Below, piece by piece: positions 9,071-18,610 of a DNA stretch of 64,000 bases; positions within the stretch are counted from its first letter, which is position 1, and every line of letters starts with the position of its first letter. Under the pieces are notes generated by a model, which was given only the letters and a program-made list of their open reading frames with translations, did not search any database and had not been told where the DNA came from. A program made the position numbers and the translations under genes. The stretch lies in contig JAIEMK010000016.1 in assembly GCA_019752295.1 (NCBI GenBank), positions 22,876 to 86,875 of the forward strand, written 5' to 3'. This DNA is from Chitinophagaceae bacterium (GTDB lineage Bacteria; Bacteroidota; Bacteroidia; Chitinophagales; Chitinophagaceae).

Positions 9071-10144
9071 GTGACTATATTTTCATACGAAAGGCTCTAT
9101 CAGTTTACGCATGCAGTTTTTATTAAAATGGGATGTTCTCTTGAAGATGCAACTATTGCAACAACTGTTTTAATTGCGGCAGATCTGCGGGGGATCGATA
9201 GTCATGGTGTTGCAAGGTTGAGCGGCTATATCCGTTTGTGGGAAGCCGGAAGAATCAATACCAAACCAAATATTAAAGTGGTTTATGAAACGCCATCAAC
9301 CGCTGTGGTGGATGGAGATGCAGGACTGGGGTTGGTAGTAGCCCCTTTTGCCATGCAGGTAGCAATTAATAAAGCCACACTAGTGGGAACTGGTTGGGTA
9401 AGTGTAAAAAACTCGAACCATTTTGGTATTGCCGGGGTGCATGCACAAATGGCACTCAAAGAAGATATGATTGGCATGGCAATGACAAATGCTTCGGCAC
9501 TGGTGGCGCCTACATTTTCGATTGAAAGAATGTTAGGAACAAATCCTATCGCAGTAGCCATACCTGCCAACGAGCAGCCCGCATTTGTTGCAGACTTTGC
9601 AACAACAACTGCAGCAAATGGTAAGCTCGAAATTTTGCAAAGAAAAAATGCTGATACGCCACTGGGCTGGGTTCAGGATAAAGAAGGTAATGAATCAACC
9701 GATGCAAATATTTTAAAGAAGCAGGGAGCACTCTTACCACTGGGAAGCGATCGGGAACACGGCAGTCATAAGGGTTATGCATTGGGAAGCATCGTGGATA
9801 TTTTTTCAGGAGTATTAAGCGGCGCATCATATGGCCCCTGGGCGCCTCCCTTTCCTGCATATGTGCCAATGCCCGAAAATCAGCCGGGGCAAGGGCTCGG
9901 GCACTTTTTTGGCGCCATGCGGGTAGATGCATTCAGGCCTGCAGAAGAGTTTAAGCAGCATATGGATAACTGGATTACAAGATTCCGTTCTGCAGTGCCG
10001 GCACCCGGACACGAAAAAGTATTAATACCCGGCGATCCAGAACGAGAGATGGAAGCACTGCGCATTCGAGAAGGTGTTCCATTGGTTGATGCGGTTGAAA
10101 AAGACCTTCAAATAATTGCAAAGAATTTCGGAATAGCATTTTAA
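9071..10144 (+). CDS. Ldh family NAD(P)-dependent oxidoreductase (malate/L-lactate dehydrogenase type)
   Basis: This 357-residue member of the type-2 malate/L-lactate dehydrogenase family (unrelated to the classical MDH/LDH fold) shows DLRGIDSHGVARL near residues 38-50, VKNSNHFGIAG with the catalytic His, and GTNPIAVAIP in the cofactor region. The gene begins with GTG. Family substrates include malate, lactate, sulfolactate and ureidoglycolate, and the sequence does not tell which applies. It is 14 bases upstream of the chitinase gene, so the two may be cotranscribed, although no functional link is evident. Confidence 0.9.
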   Translation: MTIFSYERLYQFTHAVFIKMGCSLEDATIATTVLIAADLRGIDSHGVARLSGYIRLWEAGRINTKPNIKVVYETPSTAVVDGDAGLGLVVAPFAMQVAINKATLVGTGWVSVKNSNHFGIAGVHAQMALKEDMIGMAMTNASALVAPTFSIERMLGTNPIAVAIPANEQPAFVADFATTTAANGKLEILQRKNADTPLGWVQDKEGNESTDANILKKQGALLPLGSDREHGSHKGYALGSIVDIFSGVLSGASYGPWAPPFPAYVPMPENQPGQGLGHFFGAMRVDAFRPAEEFKQHMDNWITRFRSAVPAPGHEKVLIPGDPEREMEALRIREGVPLVDAVEKDLQIIAKNFGIAF

Positions 10145-10158
10145 ACAATACCGGCAGC

Positions 10159-11061
10159 ATGAGAAAAAAAATATGCTTCACTTTATTTTTTTGTAGCCTG
10201 TTTTTTTTGCAAGCTGCGGCGCAGATATATAATGAACTGGACGATGTGATTGTGGCAAACAGATCCAATAAAAAAACCAATCTCACCAAATTTTTAGATG
10301 CCAAAAAATGGAATAATTTATTTCCAAACAGATTCCACATTTCAAAATATCCCGACAGCAATTTTGCTAATACCCCTAAAAAAGATTTTTACAGTTTTGA
10401 TGCTTTTGTAAAAGCGGCAAAATTGTTCCCCATTTTTTTAGGCGACGGTAACGAAGCTACACAAAGACGAGAGCTGGCTGCTTTTCTGGCCAATATTTCG
10501 CATGAAACCAATGGTGGTTGGGATGAAGCGCCTGGTGGAATATACCGATGGGGACTATATTTTGTTAAAGAGAATGGATATCCTAACAGCAAATTCAAAT
10601 ATGCCGACACGAGTAAGAAAAAATGGATGCCTGTGTTGGGTAAGTCTTATCATGGAAGGGGGCCCATGCAATTGAGTTGGAATTATAATTACGGTCAGTT
10701 TAGTGAAGCCTATTTTGGCGATAAAAATGTTTTGCTCAATAATCCCGACCTGCTTACTAATGATGCCGTATTATGCTTTGCGAGCGCCATCTGGTTTTGG
10801 GTGAGGGATCAATATCCCAAACCCTCCTGCCACGATATTATGGCGGGACAATGGGAGCCTAGTCCCAAAGATATTGCAGGTGGTAGAGGCTTAGGTTTTG
10901 GTACCGTTGTGAATGTGATCAATGGCGGTTTAGAGTGTGGAGAGAACCACTCCGAAAAAACCAAATACCGGTATGGGTTTTATCAGTATTTCTGTAATTT
11001 TTTAAAGATCGACCAAGGCCCCAATGCAGAATGCAGTTCGCAGAAACCATTTGGGTACTAA
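10159..11061 (+). CDS. Secreted glycoside hydrolase family 19 chitinase
   Basis: This 300-residue protein has a signal peptide (hydrophobic residues about 5-21, ending AAAQ) and a GH19 catalytic domain. Seen: ISHETNGG with the likely acid Glu116, YRWGLYFVKE with the likely base Glu138, YHGRGPMQLSWNYNYG (the GH19 substrate-cleft motif), and FWVRDQYPKPSCHDIM. GH19 enzymes hydrolyse beta-1,4-N-acetylglucosamine in chitin by inversion. Peptidoglycan is an alternative target. No binding domain or T9SS tail is present, so export is probably to the periplasm or by another route. Confidence 0.88.
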   Translation: MRKKICFTLFFCSLFFLQAAAQIYNELDDVIVANRSNKKTNLTKFLDAKKWNNLFPNRFHISKYPDSNFANTPKKDFYSFDAFVKAAKLFPIFLGDGNEATQRRELAAFLANISHETNGGWDEAPGGIYRWGLYFVKENGYPNSKFKYADTSKKKWMPVLGKSYHGRGPMQLSWNYNYGQFSEAYFGDKNVLLNNPDLLTNDAVLCFASAIWFWVRDQYPKPSCHDIMAGQWEPSPKDIAGGRGLGFGTVVNVINGGLECGENHSEKTKYRYGFYQYFCNFLKIDQGPNAECSSQKPFGY

Positions 11062-11186
11062 CTGGTTTAAAATGTAATACTGATGGAAAACTACTTTCAA
11101 GAAATATGTGTTTGAAGCGCTCTTGAAGCACCGAGAGACTAACATTTGTTATTAAAATTCTTAGAATTTATTTTGAGTGCAAATGG

Positions 11187-11194
11187 TACATTTG
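11187..11194 (+). promoter_or_regulatory. Putative -7 box upstream of aspartokinase
   Basis: TACATTTG matches TAnnTTTG, 22 bases before the ATG. A TTTG at 11172 lies too close to be a standard -33 element. Confidence 0.4.
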
Positions 11195-11216
11195 CAAACT
11201 AAATTCAAATGGTTTT

Positions 11217-12536
11217 ATGAAAATAATGAAGTTTGGCGGAACCAGTGTAGGAAAGCCGGAGCGGATGCATCAGGTATCGCAACTAATTACCAAAGATGCA
11301 GAATCTAAAATTGTAGTATTAAGCGCATTAAGCGGGACCACCAATGCGTTGGTGGATATTAGTAATAGTTTAGCCGGCAGCGACAGACTGGCCGCAAAGC
11401 AAAAGATTGATGCACTGGAAGCGCATTACCGCAACTTCGTAACCGATCTGGTGAAGCAAGATGCGAATCGCGCAAAAGCAAATGCAATTGTTTCGGAGCA
11501 CTTTGAATTTCTGAATATCATTTTACGGATTTCTTTTTCTGAAGCGCTGAATAAAGATATTCTGGCGCAAGGTGAATTGATGAGTACTAAACTATTCAGT
11601 GTTTATCTCGAAGAATTGGGGATCGACCATTTGTTATTACCTGCTTTGGAATTCATGTCGGTTGATGCAAATGAAGAACCAAATTTTCCTTCCATTCGCG
11701 CTAAATTAACTGCATTACTTGCAGAGCATACCGATAAGAAAATATTTATTACACAAGGATATATCTGCAGAAATGTACGTGGTGAAGTAGACAACCTGAA
11801 ACGTGGAGGAAGCGACTATACTGCTTCATTAGTTGCTGCTGCTATCAATGCCAGTGTTTGTGAAATATGGACAGATATTGATGGCATGCACAATAACGAT
11901 CCGAGAATTGTAAACAAGACCGTTGCTATTGAGCAATTGAGTTTTGACGAAGCTGCCGAGTTAGCTTATTTCGGAGCAAAGATCCTGCATCCTACCTGTA
12001 TCTGGCCAGCACAACAAGAAAACGTTCCGGTAAAATTGTTGAATACCATGCAACCCGAAGCTGCTGGTACCGTTATTACCAAAGAAGCTGGAAGTGTTGG
12101 TGTAAAAGCGGTTGCGGCTAAAGACGGTATCATCGCAATCAAAATTAAGAGTAGCCGAATGTTATTGGCTTATGGATTCTTGCGTAAAGTATTTGAAGTG
12201 TTCGAAAAATATCGCACATCTATTGATATGATCACTACTTCTGAAGTAGCCGTATCGGTTACCATCGATAACGATACTTCTCTTGCAGAAATTATTAAAG
12301 AACTAGAGCCCTTTGGAACTGTTGAAGTTGAAAAGGATCAATCAATCGTTTCGATTGTAGGTAACGAAATTGCAAAAACCGAAGACGTGTTGATGAAGTT
12401 GTTTGATGCTATTCGTGAAATACCGGTAACCATGGTAAGTTACGGTGGTAGTCCGCATAATATTTCTTTACTCGTGCCAAAAGAGTTTAGAACAAAAACC
12501 CTGCAATTGTTGAATAGCGGACTGTTTGGATTGTAG
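11217..12536 (+). CDS. lysC: Aspartate kinase (monofunctional)
   Basis: Aspartokinase phosphorylates aspartate, the first step towards lysine, threonine and methionine. The 439 residues comprise the amino-acid kinase domain (KFGGTSVG at the start, LKRGGSDYTASL, WTDIDGMHNNDPR) followed by two C-terminal ACT regions (around residues 300-439) that normally bind the feedback inhibitor. No homoserine dehydrogenase domain is fused. The gene stands alone, followed by a long TTCAAAA repeat tract and a terminator. Which end product inhibits it cannot be told from sequence alone. Confidence 0.95.
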   Translation: MKIMKFGGTSVGKPERMHQVSQLITKDAESKIVVLSALSGTTNALVDISNSLAGSDRLAAKQKIDALEAHYRNFVTDLVKQDANRAKANAIVSEHFEFLNIILRISFSEALNKDILAQGELMSTKLFSVYLEELGIDHLLLPALEFMSVDANEEPNFPSIRAKLTALLAEHTDKKIFITQGYICRNVRGEVDNLKRGGSDYTASLVAAAINASVCEIWTDIDGMHNNDPRIVNKTVAIEQLSFDEAAELAYFGAKILHPTCIWPAQQENVPVKLLNTMQPEAAGTVITKEAGSVGVKAVAAKDGIIAIKIKSSRMLLAYGFLRKVFEVFEKYRTSIDMITTSEVAVSVTIDNDTSLAEIIKELEPFGTVEVEKDQSIVSIVGNEIAKTEDVLMKLFDAIREIPVTMVSYGGSPHNISLLVPKEFRTKTLQLLNSGLFGL

Positions 12537-12539
12537 AAG

Positions 12540-12641
12540 AATTCAAAATTCAAAATTCAAAATTCAAAATTCAAAATTCAAAAGTCAAAATTCAAAATTC
12601 AAAAGTCAAAAGTCGAAATTCAAAACATAAAAGTCAAAACA
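12540..12641. repeat. Tandem AAAATTC/AAAAGTC heptad repeat tract
   Basis: About 100 bases built from seven-base units reading TTCAAAA or GTCAAAA in near-perfect tandem. The tract starts four bases after the aspartokinase stop. Its reverse complement occurs at 12692-12722 on the other side of a terminator, so together they form a long imperfect inverted repeat. Related units recur at 55041-55100 and 62811-62846. Confidence 0.9.
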
Positions 12642-12643
12642 TA

Positions 12644-12675
12644 AAAAAGGCTGTCTCAATCGAGCAGCCTTTCTT
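12644..12675. terminator. Bidirectional hairpin terminator between lysC and queA
   Basis: AAAGGCTGTCTC pairs with GAGCAGCCTTT over a four-base loop with one bulged T. It has flanking A and T runs, so it can serve both convergent genes. Confidence 0.8.
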
Positions 12676-12691
12676 ATTAATGCAACTATTT

Positions 12692-12722
12692 TTTTTGACT
12701 TTTGAATTTTTACTTTTGACTT
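12692..12722. repeat. Inverted copy of the TTCAAAA/GTCAAAA repeat
   Basis: TTTGACTTTTGAATTTTTAC and the bases that follow are the reverse complement of the heptad units at 12540-12641. They sit between the terminator and the queA stop. Confidence 0.8.
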
Positions 12723-12730
12723 ATCTTGGC

Positions 12731-13780
12731 TTAAATAATCAACAACGCATCTCCATAGCTGAAGAAGCGATACTTATCTTTGATAGCTTTTTTATAAGCT
12801 TCAATAGCCAGATCATATCCTGCAAATGCGCAGGTCATAATCAAAAGACTTGTTTTAGGCAGATGGAAATTGGTAACCAAACTGTCTGCAACATTAAATT
12901 GATAAGGAGGATGAATAAAGTGATTGGTCCAACCTTCGCTTGGCTTCAACAATTTCTGAGCCGTAAAGCTGCTCTCCATTGCACGCATGGTTGTGGTGCC
13001 AATAGAACAAATTCTTTTTCCGGTTTCTTTGGCTTTGTTTACAATCTTACAAGCTTCTTCGTTGATCTGGTAGTATTCAGCATCCATTTTGTGTTTGCTC
13101 AAATCTTCTACTTCAATGGGGCGAAAAGTTCCCAAACCTGTATGTAGGGTAACTTCTGCAAAGCGAATTCCCTGAATTTCACAACGTTTAATTAATTCTT
13201 TCGAAAAGTGCAAACCGGCAGTTGGTGCTGCTACAGCCCCTTCGTATTTTGCGTAAACAGTTTGATAGCGTTCTTTGTCTTCTTCATCAGGTTTACGCTT
13301 GATGTATTTTGGTAAAGGAGTTTCACCTAAAAATTCCAGCATTTTTTTAAAGCTCTCATCATCATCGTCCCATAAGAAACGAATGGTACGTCCGCGGCTG
13401 GTGGTGTTATCAATTACTTCTGCAACTAACTCTTCGTTATCTCCGAAGTATAATTTATTTCCAACACGAATTTTTCTTGCGGGATCAACAATTACATCCC
13501 ATAAACGATTGGGCTTGTTTAGTTCGCGCAATAAAAATACTTCAATCTTGGCACCGGTTTTTTCTTTGCGGCCATACATTCTTGCCGGAAATACTTTGGT
13601 GTTGTTTACTACAAAAACGTCTTTGTCGTCATAATACTCAAGAATGTCGCGGAAGTGTTTGTTTTCCATATGCCCTGTCTTACGATCAACCACCATTAAT
13701 CGGCTGTCTTCACGTTTTTTGGTAGGGTTTTGGGCAATAAGGTTTAACGGAAGGTCAAACTTAAATTGTGATAATTTCAT
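12731..13780 (-). CDS. queA: S-adenosylmethionine:tRNA ribosyltransferase-isomerase
   Basis: QueA transfers and isomerises the ribosyl moiety of S-adenosylmethionine onto 7-aminomethyl-7-deazaguanine in tRNA to make epoxyqueuosine. The 349 residues match the family length. Seen: [19 protein letters not shown] at the start, [26 protein letters not shown] (the family signature), [10 protein letters not shown] and the C-terminal [11 protein letters not shown]. It is monocistronic, with the promoter probably in the 248-base gap shared with ccmC. Confidence 0.96.
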   Translation of the reverse strand: MKLSQFKFDLPLNLIAQNPTKKREDSRLMVVDRKTGHMENKHFRDILEYYDDKDVFVVNNTKVFPARMYGRKEKTGAKIEVFLLRELNKPNRLWDVIVDPARKIRVGNKLYFGDNEELVAEVIDNTTSRGRTIRFLWDDDDESFKKMLEFLGETPLPKYIKRKPDEEDKERYQTVYAKYEGAVAAPTAGLHFSKELIKRCEIQGIRFAEVTLHTGLGTFRPIEVEDLSKHKMDAEYYQINEEACKIVNKAKETGKRICSIGTTTMRAMESSFTAQKLLKPSEGWTNHFIHPPYQFNVADSLVTNFHLPKTSLLIMTCAFAGYDLAIEAYKKAIKDKYRFFSYGDALLII

Positions 13781-13974
13781 GTGTCTATACTTGTTTTAAA
13801 TGATAGCCACAGTCAGTTTGTCGCCCCGCAGAAATGCAGGATCCGACTCGCTTCATGTTACGGCATGAATTTTGGAAGTTGGCAAAGGTAAGGGATAACT
13901 TGATAGATGCCAATTTTAACAATTTGCTGTTGAGTAAATTTTTCAACTTGAATTTTTATTGAGGGCCTTTCACC

Positions 13975-13994
13975 TAAATTTGCACTTACATTTG
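13975..13994 (+). promoter_or_regulatory. Putative promoter boxes for ccmC
   Basis: Two TAnnTTTG matches, TAAATTTG at 13975 and TACATTTG at 13987, lie 35-55 bases upstream of the ccmC ATG. Which of them is used cannot be decided by eye. Confidence 0.4.
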
Positions 13995-14028
13995 TTAGTT
14001 TGAGGAAATGGACTGAAAAATTCAAAAT

Positions 14029-14709
14029 ATGATTCGACATTACTGGTGGAAATTGTTATCGATCTTTTTATTGTTGTATACCTGTACTTATGGTTTTTTT
14101 GTAAAAGTTCCCAAACTGGACGACAGGATGCAGGAATCAGTCCGAAACTTCTTTTTTCACGTTCCCATGTGGTTCGGAATGATGGTATTACTTTTTGTTT
14201 CTGTATTTTATGCAGTAAAATTTTTAAGAAATCCCAATCCTTTATACGATTATTATTCCAATGCCTTTGCGGCTACAGGTACCATATTTGCCCTATTGGG
14301 TATCGGTACGGGAGCCATCTGGGCAAACTACCAATGGGGTAGCCCATGGAGTGGCGATCCCAAGCAAAATGGTGCGGCCATTGCCATACTGATTTATCTC
14401 GCCTATTTTGTTTTGAGGGGCAGTATGCAAGACGATGAAAAGAAAATGCGCATCAGTGCCGTGTATAATGTTTTTGCCTTTTTTATGTTATTTCCAACGC
14501 TGTGGATTTTACCCCGACTAACAGAATCCTTACATCCCGGTGGTCAGGGAAGCGAAGGTAATCCCGGCCTGAATGGAAAGGATATGGATATGAATATGCG
14601 CACTGTATTTTATCCTGCTGTAATTGGCTGGACTTTATTGGGTGTTTGGATTTCTACATTAAGCATCCGTTATCAAATACTCAAAGAAAAACATCTTAAC
14701 AATGAATAA
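14029..14709 (+). CDS. ccmC: Cytochrome c biogenesis heme-handling protein CcmC/CcsA-like
   Basis: This 226-residue integral membrane protein has about six hydrophobic segments. The heme-handling tryptophan-rich motif is WGSPWSGDP at residues 103-111, a variant of WGxxWxWDxR. Histidines that could ligate heme lie at FFHVP (about residue 44) and in ESLHPGG. CcmC carries heme from the CcmAB transporter to CcmE. The next gene overlaps by 8 bases and looks like CcmD. In other Bacteroidota ccmB sits next to ccmC; here ccmB is at 18.6 kb on the other strand. Confidence 0.85.
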   Translation: MIRHYWWKLLSIFLLLYTCTYGFFVKVPKLDDRMQESVRNFFFHVPMWFGMMVLLFVSVFYAVKFLRNPNPLYDYYSNAFAATGTIFALLGIGTGAIWANYQWGSPWSGDPKQNGAAIAILIYLAYFVLRGSMQDDEKKMRISAVYNVFAFFMLFPTLWILPRLTESLHPGGQGSEGNPGLNGKDMDMNMRTVFYPAVIGWTLLGVWISTLSIRYQILKEKHLNNE

Positions 14710-14920
14710 ATTTAAAAAAATAATTTCCCTTGCTTTATTGGCATTTGTACAATTATCCGCAAATGCTCAGGCGGTTGCAACTAACTCCAATCAAAACGAT
14801 TTGATGCGTAGTAACGGCAAAATTTTTCTGGTAATGACCATCGTGGTGGTGATTATGGCAGGCCTGTTATTTTACGTATATACACTTGACAAGAAGATCA
14901 GTAAGCTGGAAAAAAAATAG
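14702..14920 (+). CDS. CcmD-like small membrane protein
   Basis: This 72-residue protein has a signal-peptide-like N terminus ending ANAQA, a central hydrophobic helix (about residues 40-62, IFLVMTIVVVIMAGLLFYVY) and a basic C-terminal tail YTLDKKISKLEKK. The size, single helix plus charged tail and the 8-base overlap with ccmC all suggest the CcmD role of stabilising the heme exporter complex. The sequence itself is too short for a firm family assignment. Confidence 0.65.
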   Translation: MNKFKKIISLALLAFVQLSANAQAVATNSNQNDLMRSNGKIFLVMTIVVVIMAGLLFYVYTLDKKISKLEKK

Positions 14921-14998
14921 TGTAAGTACATCCCGCTCAGAAGTGCTTATATCTTGTAGTTAAAGTCAAAAAAAAAATTAAGAACTAAAACATTGCTC

Positions 14999-16420
14999 AT
15001 GTCAACTCAACAACCTTACAGCTTCTTTCAAAGCGTTGAAAGAAGCTTTGATAAGGCAGCCAAGTTTACCAAATGGGAACAAGGACTGCTGGATCAGATC
15101 AAAGCTTGTAACAGTATTTACAGTATGCGTTTTCCTGTTAAAATGGATGATGGACGTATTGAAGTAATTGAAGCTTATAGAATACAACACTCTCAACACA
15201 AAACACCCTGCAAAGGCGGAATTCGTTTTAGCCTTGCAGTAAATGAAGACGAAGTAATGGCTTTGGCTTCTCTAATGACTTATAAATGTGCGATCGTAAA
15301 CGTGCCATTTGGTGGTGCTAAAGGTGGCATTAAAATCAGCCCCAGAAGTCATAGTGCATATGAACTCGAAAAAATTACAAGACGCTATACTGCAGAGTTG
15401 GTAAAGAAAAATTTTATTGGACCAGGCATCGATGTGCCTGCTCCCGACTATGGAACCGGTGAAAGAGAAATGTCGTGGATTGTGGATACTTATCAGTCGT
15501 TAAAACCCGGCGATATCGACAGCGCGGGCTGTGTAACAGGAAAGCCAATAACACAAGGTGGTGTAAGAGGTAGAAGAGAAGCAACAGGTCTTGGTGTTTT
15601 CTTCGGAATTCGCGAAGTGTGTAATATGCCCGATGTAATGGGTAAACTGGGTCTTACAACAGGTATCGAAGGTAAGTCTGTGATTGTACAGGGACTTGGA
15701 AATGTGGGTTATTTCTGCGCAAAATTTTTCCGCGAACATGGCGCTAAAATTATTGCGATTGCTGAATACGAAGGTGCGATTGTTAAAGAAGATGGCATTA
15801 ATGAAGAGGAATTATTTCAGCACAGAAAAGCAACCGGAAGCATTCTGAATTTTCCAGGTGCAACCAATCTTGCACAAAATTCTGATGCTTTGGAATTGGA
15901 ATGTGATATATTAATTCCTGCTGCACTTGAAAATGTGATTGATGGAAACAATGCACCAAGGGTGAAGGCTAAAATAATTGCAGAAGCTGCAAACGGACCA
16001 TTAACTCCGGATGCAGATGAAATTTTTGCTGCCAAAGGAATTTTAGTTGTTCCTGATATGTATTTGAATGCAGGTGGTGTTACCGTATCTTATTTTGAGT
16101 GGTTGAAAAACTTAAGCCACGTTCGTTACGGGCGTATGGAAAAACGATTTACTGAGAATATGAATACCCATATACTCAATCAAATCGAGGGATTGACAGG
16201 TAAATCTGTTAGCCCGAAAGAAAAAGAATTCATCATGCATGGCGCTGAAGAAATTGATCTGGTGCATAGTGGTTTGGAAGAAACCATGATGAATGCAACC
16301 CGCGAAATTATGGATATCATGAAAGAAAATCCCGGTATCCCCGACATGAGAACAGCAGCTTATGTAAGCGCAATAAATAAAGTAGCAATTAGTTATACAG
16401 AGCTGGGTATTTTCCCATAA
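14999..16420 (+). CDS. Glu/Leu/Phe/Val family dehydrogenase (probably glutamate dehydrogenase)
   Basis: This 473-residue enzyme probably interconverts glutamate with 2-oxoglutarate and ammonia. Seen: PCKGGIRFS and [16 protein letters not shown] (substrate site with the catalytic Lys), [21 protein letters not shown], and the Rossmann [13 protein letters not shown] for NAD(P). The ATG at 14999 is preferred over an upstream in-frame TTG at 14993. The length exceeds the ~420-residue hexameric NAD enzymes slightly because of a longer C-terminal helix region. It is a single gene ending at a strong terminator. Confidence 0.92.
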   Translation: MSTQQPYSFFQSVERSFDKAAKFTKWEQGLLDQIKACNSIYSMRFPVKMDDGRIEVIEAYRIQHSQHKTPCKGGIRFSLAVNEDEVMALASLMTYKCAIVNVPFGGAKGGIKISPRSHSAYELEKITRRYTAELVKKNFIGPGIDVPAPDYGTGEREMSWIVDTYQSLKPGDIDSAGCVTGKPITQGGVRGRREATGLGVFFGIREVCNMPDVMGKLGLTTGIEGKSVIVQGLGNVGYFCAKFFREHGAKIIAIAEYEGAIVKEDGINEEELFQHRKATGSILNFPGATNLAQNSDALELECDILIPAALENVIDGNNAPRVKAKIIAEAANGPLTPDADEIFAAKGILVVPDMYLNAGGVTVSYFEWLKNLSHVRYGRMEKRFTENMNTHILNQIEGLTGKSVSPKEKEFIMHGAEEIDLVHSGLEETMMNATREIMDIMKENPGIPDMRTAAYVSAINKVAISYTELGIFP

Positions 16421-16438
16421 TCTGATGCTGATATCGTT

Positions 16439-16471
16439 AAAAGCCGTTGCTTCTCAGCAGCGGCTTTTTTT
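16439..16471. terminator. Bidirectional hairpin terminator
   Basis: AGCCGTTGCT pairs with AGCAGCGGCT (one G-U) around TCTC, followed by a T run. It separates the convergent dehydrogenase and DUF481-like genes. Confidence 0.85.
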
Positions 16472-17270
16472 AAAACTTTACTACAATACTGTTCGATAAG
16501 CTGTAATAAAAATGATGTATCGGAACAACGGGAGAGTCATCATACATTCCTGAATAGCTTACACTAAATCCAACATGCTTTCCTGCATTGATATTCCATG
16601 ATACATGCGGCGCAATTCGGGGATGAAATTGATTAAATCCATTTTGAAAAAAAACATTGATCGCCAGATCACTATTGCTGCTTGCCTTCCAGTCGAGACG
16701 CAGATAGGAATTGAATTTGATTAGGTGATTGGTAATGGGACTGATGTTTGCGGGTAATTTGGTAGAATCTACTGCATCGTAATTCCATCTTTCTATTTCG
16801 TACATTAAACCAATACCGGCGTTGAATTCCCATGTATCGCCTTTCCACACATTGTACCTGATATTAGCACCGGCCAGTGCACGCATTTCAAGCCCCCTTT
16901 TATTATCCCATTGGTATTGTAAAAAAGGCTCTGGTTGAAATTTGTCTTTATAATGATGGCGGTAGCGTAAATGAAAATAACCAGCATTTAAAATATCGTC
17001 GGGCCCATTATAAGTAAATCGGTAACTGGCAGCCAATAAAAAGAGTTCTTTGTTTTTTTGTACCATCAACTCGCCAATGTTGGTTGCATCCCACAAAGTG
17101 ATTTGCTGTTTATCAACTTCTAATCCCGAACTCAGATTGAAACTTGTTTTTGTTTTGAGCGAATAATCTGAGGTGTCGGATTTATCAATATTTACAATCT
17201 GCCCCCATGTTGTAAAGGGCATGAAAAGTATTGTAAAAAAGAAAAACCGAATTCGTTTTATTTTGATCAT
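16470..17270 (-). CDS. DUF481-like outer-membrane protein
   Basis: This 266-residue protein has a signal peptide (hydrophobic residues about 8-22, ending TTWGQ), then a beta-strand-rich region with repeated aromatic-ending strands (LAASYRFTY, FHLRYRHHY, FLQYQWDN, GIGLMYEIERW) and a C-terminal phenylalanine. This pattern fits DUF481, a salt-induced or putative outer-membrane barrel family. Its stop coincides with the shared terminator. A start 10 bases after the HsdR_N-like gene suggests cotranscription. Function unknown. Confidence 0.7.
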   Translation of the reverse strand: MIKIKRIRFFFFTILFMPFTTWGQIVNIDKSDTSDYSLKTKTSFNLSSGLEVDKQQITLWDATNIGELMVQKNKELFLLAASYRFTYNGPDDILNAGYFHLRYRHHYKDKFQPEPFLQYQWDNKRGLEMRALAGANIRYNVWKGDTWEFNAGIGLMYEIERWNYDAVDSTKLPANISPITNHLIKFNSYLRLDWKASSNSDLAINVFFQNGFNQFHPRIAPHVSWNINAGKHVGFSVSYSGMYDDSPVVPIHHFYYSLSNSIVVKF

Positions 17271-17280
17271 CAGATTAAAA

Positions 17281-17736
17281 TTATGCGTTTAGTAGTTGTG
17301 GATCCAAATAGTCGGGAATTTGTTCTAAGATCTGTATTTTTTCGTTTGCTATTTCAAAAGCAAAAGTATCTGTACCGTTTGTAATGATCAGATATTGCAC
17401 TTGCAACGAAATATTATACCCAAGTATTTGTTTGAGCACCGGCTCGTTGAGCGCTACAGACATTTCTTTGCATTCCACAATCAGCCAGGGAACTGCATTT
17501 TTATATACAACGATATCGCATCTTTTTTTAAGTTCGCCAAGCCTGATTTCTTTTTCGATGGCGATGAGCGATGCAGGATATTTTTTTATTTGTACCAGGT
17601 ATTGTAGAAAGTTTTGTCGAACCCATTCTTCGGGAGTTATCTGTAACCATTGCTTTCTGAATTCATCAAATATCCAGTCTTTTTCTTCAGACGATTTGAT
17701 TCGAAACTTTGGCTCCGGGTATTCGATTTTTATCAT
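17281..17736 (-). CDS. Stand-alone HsdR N-terminal (PD-(D/E)xK-like) domain protein
   Basis: This 151-residue protein matches the N-terminal nuclease-like module of type I restriction R subunits: RLGELKKRCDIVVY followed by LIVECKE gives the Asp...Glu-x-Lys catalytic pattern, and LGYNISLQVQYLIITNG follows. There is no helicase part and no HsdM or HsdS gene nearby. Such solitary proteins are widespread in Bacteroidota, and whether they cut DNA is not known to me. It precedes the DUF481-like gene by 10 bases. Confidence 0.75.
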   Translation of the reverse strand: MIKIEYPEPKFRIKSSEEKDWIFDEFRKQWLQITPEEWVRQNFLQYLVQIKKYPASLIAIEKEIRLGELKKRCDIVVYKNAVPWLIVECKEMSVALNEPVLKQILGYNISLQVQYLIITNGTDTFAFEIANEKIQILEQIPDYLDPQLLNA

Positions 17737-17822
17737 AAGGTTTGTTTGCTGCTCCGATTTTTTGTATTTTAGACAATTAAGTTTTTCAAAGATACTCTTT
17801 GGTGAAAGTAAAAATTAGATTT

Positions 17823-18599
17823 ATGAAGACGAAGCAGGAGATTGTTGATAATTGGTTACCTAGGTATACAGGCGAAGTATTGGAAAATTTTGGCAAGTAC
17901 ATTTTACTCACCAATTTCAGTAACTATGTGAACATGTTCGCAAAGTGGAATAATGTACCGATAGTTGGTGTAGACAGGCCCATGCAGTGTGCAACGGCAA
18001 ATGGAATTACCATTATCAATTTCGGTATGGGCAGCCCGGGCGCAGCAACTATTATGGATTTGCTAACGGCGATAGAACCCGAGGCGGTGCTTTTTTTAGG
18101 AAAGTGCGGCGGGCTCAAAAAACGTAATAAATTAGGCGATTTGATCCTGCCAATCGCAGCGATCAGGGGTGAGGGAACTTCGAATGATTATTTTCCACCT
18201 GAAGTTCCGGCAATGCCTGCTTTTGCTTTGCAGAAAGCAATATCAACTACTATCAGAGATTATCAGGTAGACTATTGGACAGGAACCGTGTACACCACTA
18301 ACAGGAGGGTATGGGAGCACGATGAGGAATTTAAAGAGTACCTCACAACCGTGCGTGCTTATGCAATTGATATGGAAACGGCTACCATTTTTACGGTAGG
18401 ATTTTATAATAAAATTCCTACGGGAGCATTGTTGTTAGTTAGCGATCAGCCCATGGTGCCCGATGGTGTTAAAACAGAAGCGAGTGATAAGAAAGTTACA
18501 GAAGAATATGTTGAAAAACACCTGAAGATCGGAATCGATTCGCTGATGCAATTGATCAACAAGGGACTCACCGTTCGGCACCTTCGATTCGAGAACTAG
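17823..18599 (+). CDS. amn: AMP nucleosidase (short form)
   Basis: This protein of about 258 residues of the nucleoside phosphorylase/nucleosidase fold probably cleaves AMP to adenine and ribose 5-phosphate. Seen: INFGMGSPGAATIMDLL, FLGKCGGLK, AIRGEGTSNDY and AIDMETATIF, where the Met-Glu pair binds ribose, plus LVSDQPM. The ATG at 17823 is chosen; an in-frame TTG at 17799 would add eight residues. The neighbour ccmB ends 11 bases away, convergently. The short form lacks the N-terminal regulatory domain of the E. coli enzyme. Confidence 0.88.
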   Translation: MKTKQEIVDNWLPRYTGEVLENFGKYILLTNFSNYVNMFAKWNNVPIVGVDRPMQCATANGITIINFGMGSPGAATIMDLLTAIEPEAVLFLGKCGGLKKRNKLGDLILPIAAIRGEGTSNDYFPPEVPAMPAFALQKAISTTIRDYQVDYWTGTVYTTNRRVWEHDEEFKEYLTTVRAYAIDMETATIFTVGFYNKIPTGALLLVSDQPMVPDGVKTEASDKKVTEEYVEKHLKIGIDSLMQLINKGLTVRHLRFEN

Positions 18600-18610
18600 T
18601 TCATGCTATG

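Noticed and set aside
9546..9932. 128-residue minus-strand frame inside the Ldh-type gene
   Set aside because: Antisense shadow of a clear oxidoreductase, with low-complexity composition.
12540..12641. CRISPR array
   Set aside because: Units are only seven bases with no unique spacers.
12680..13147. 155-residue plus-strand frame opposite queA
   Set aside because: It is antisense to well-conserved queA and begins inside the repeat tract.
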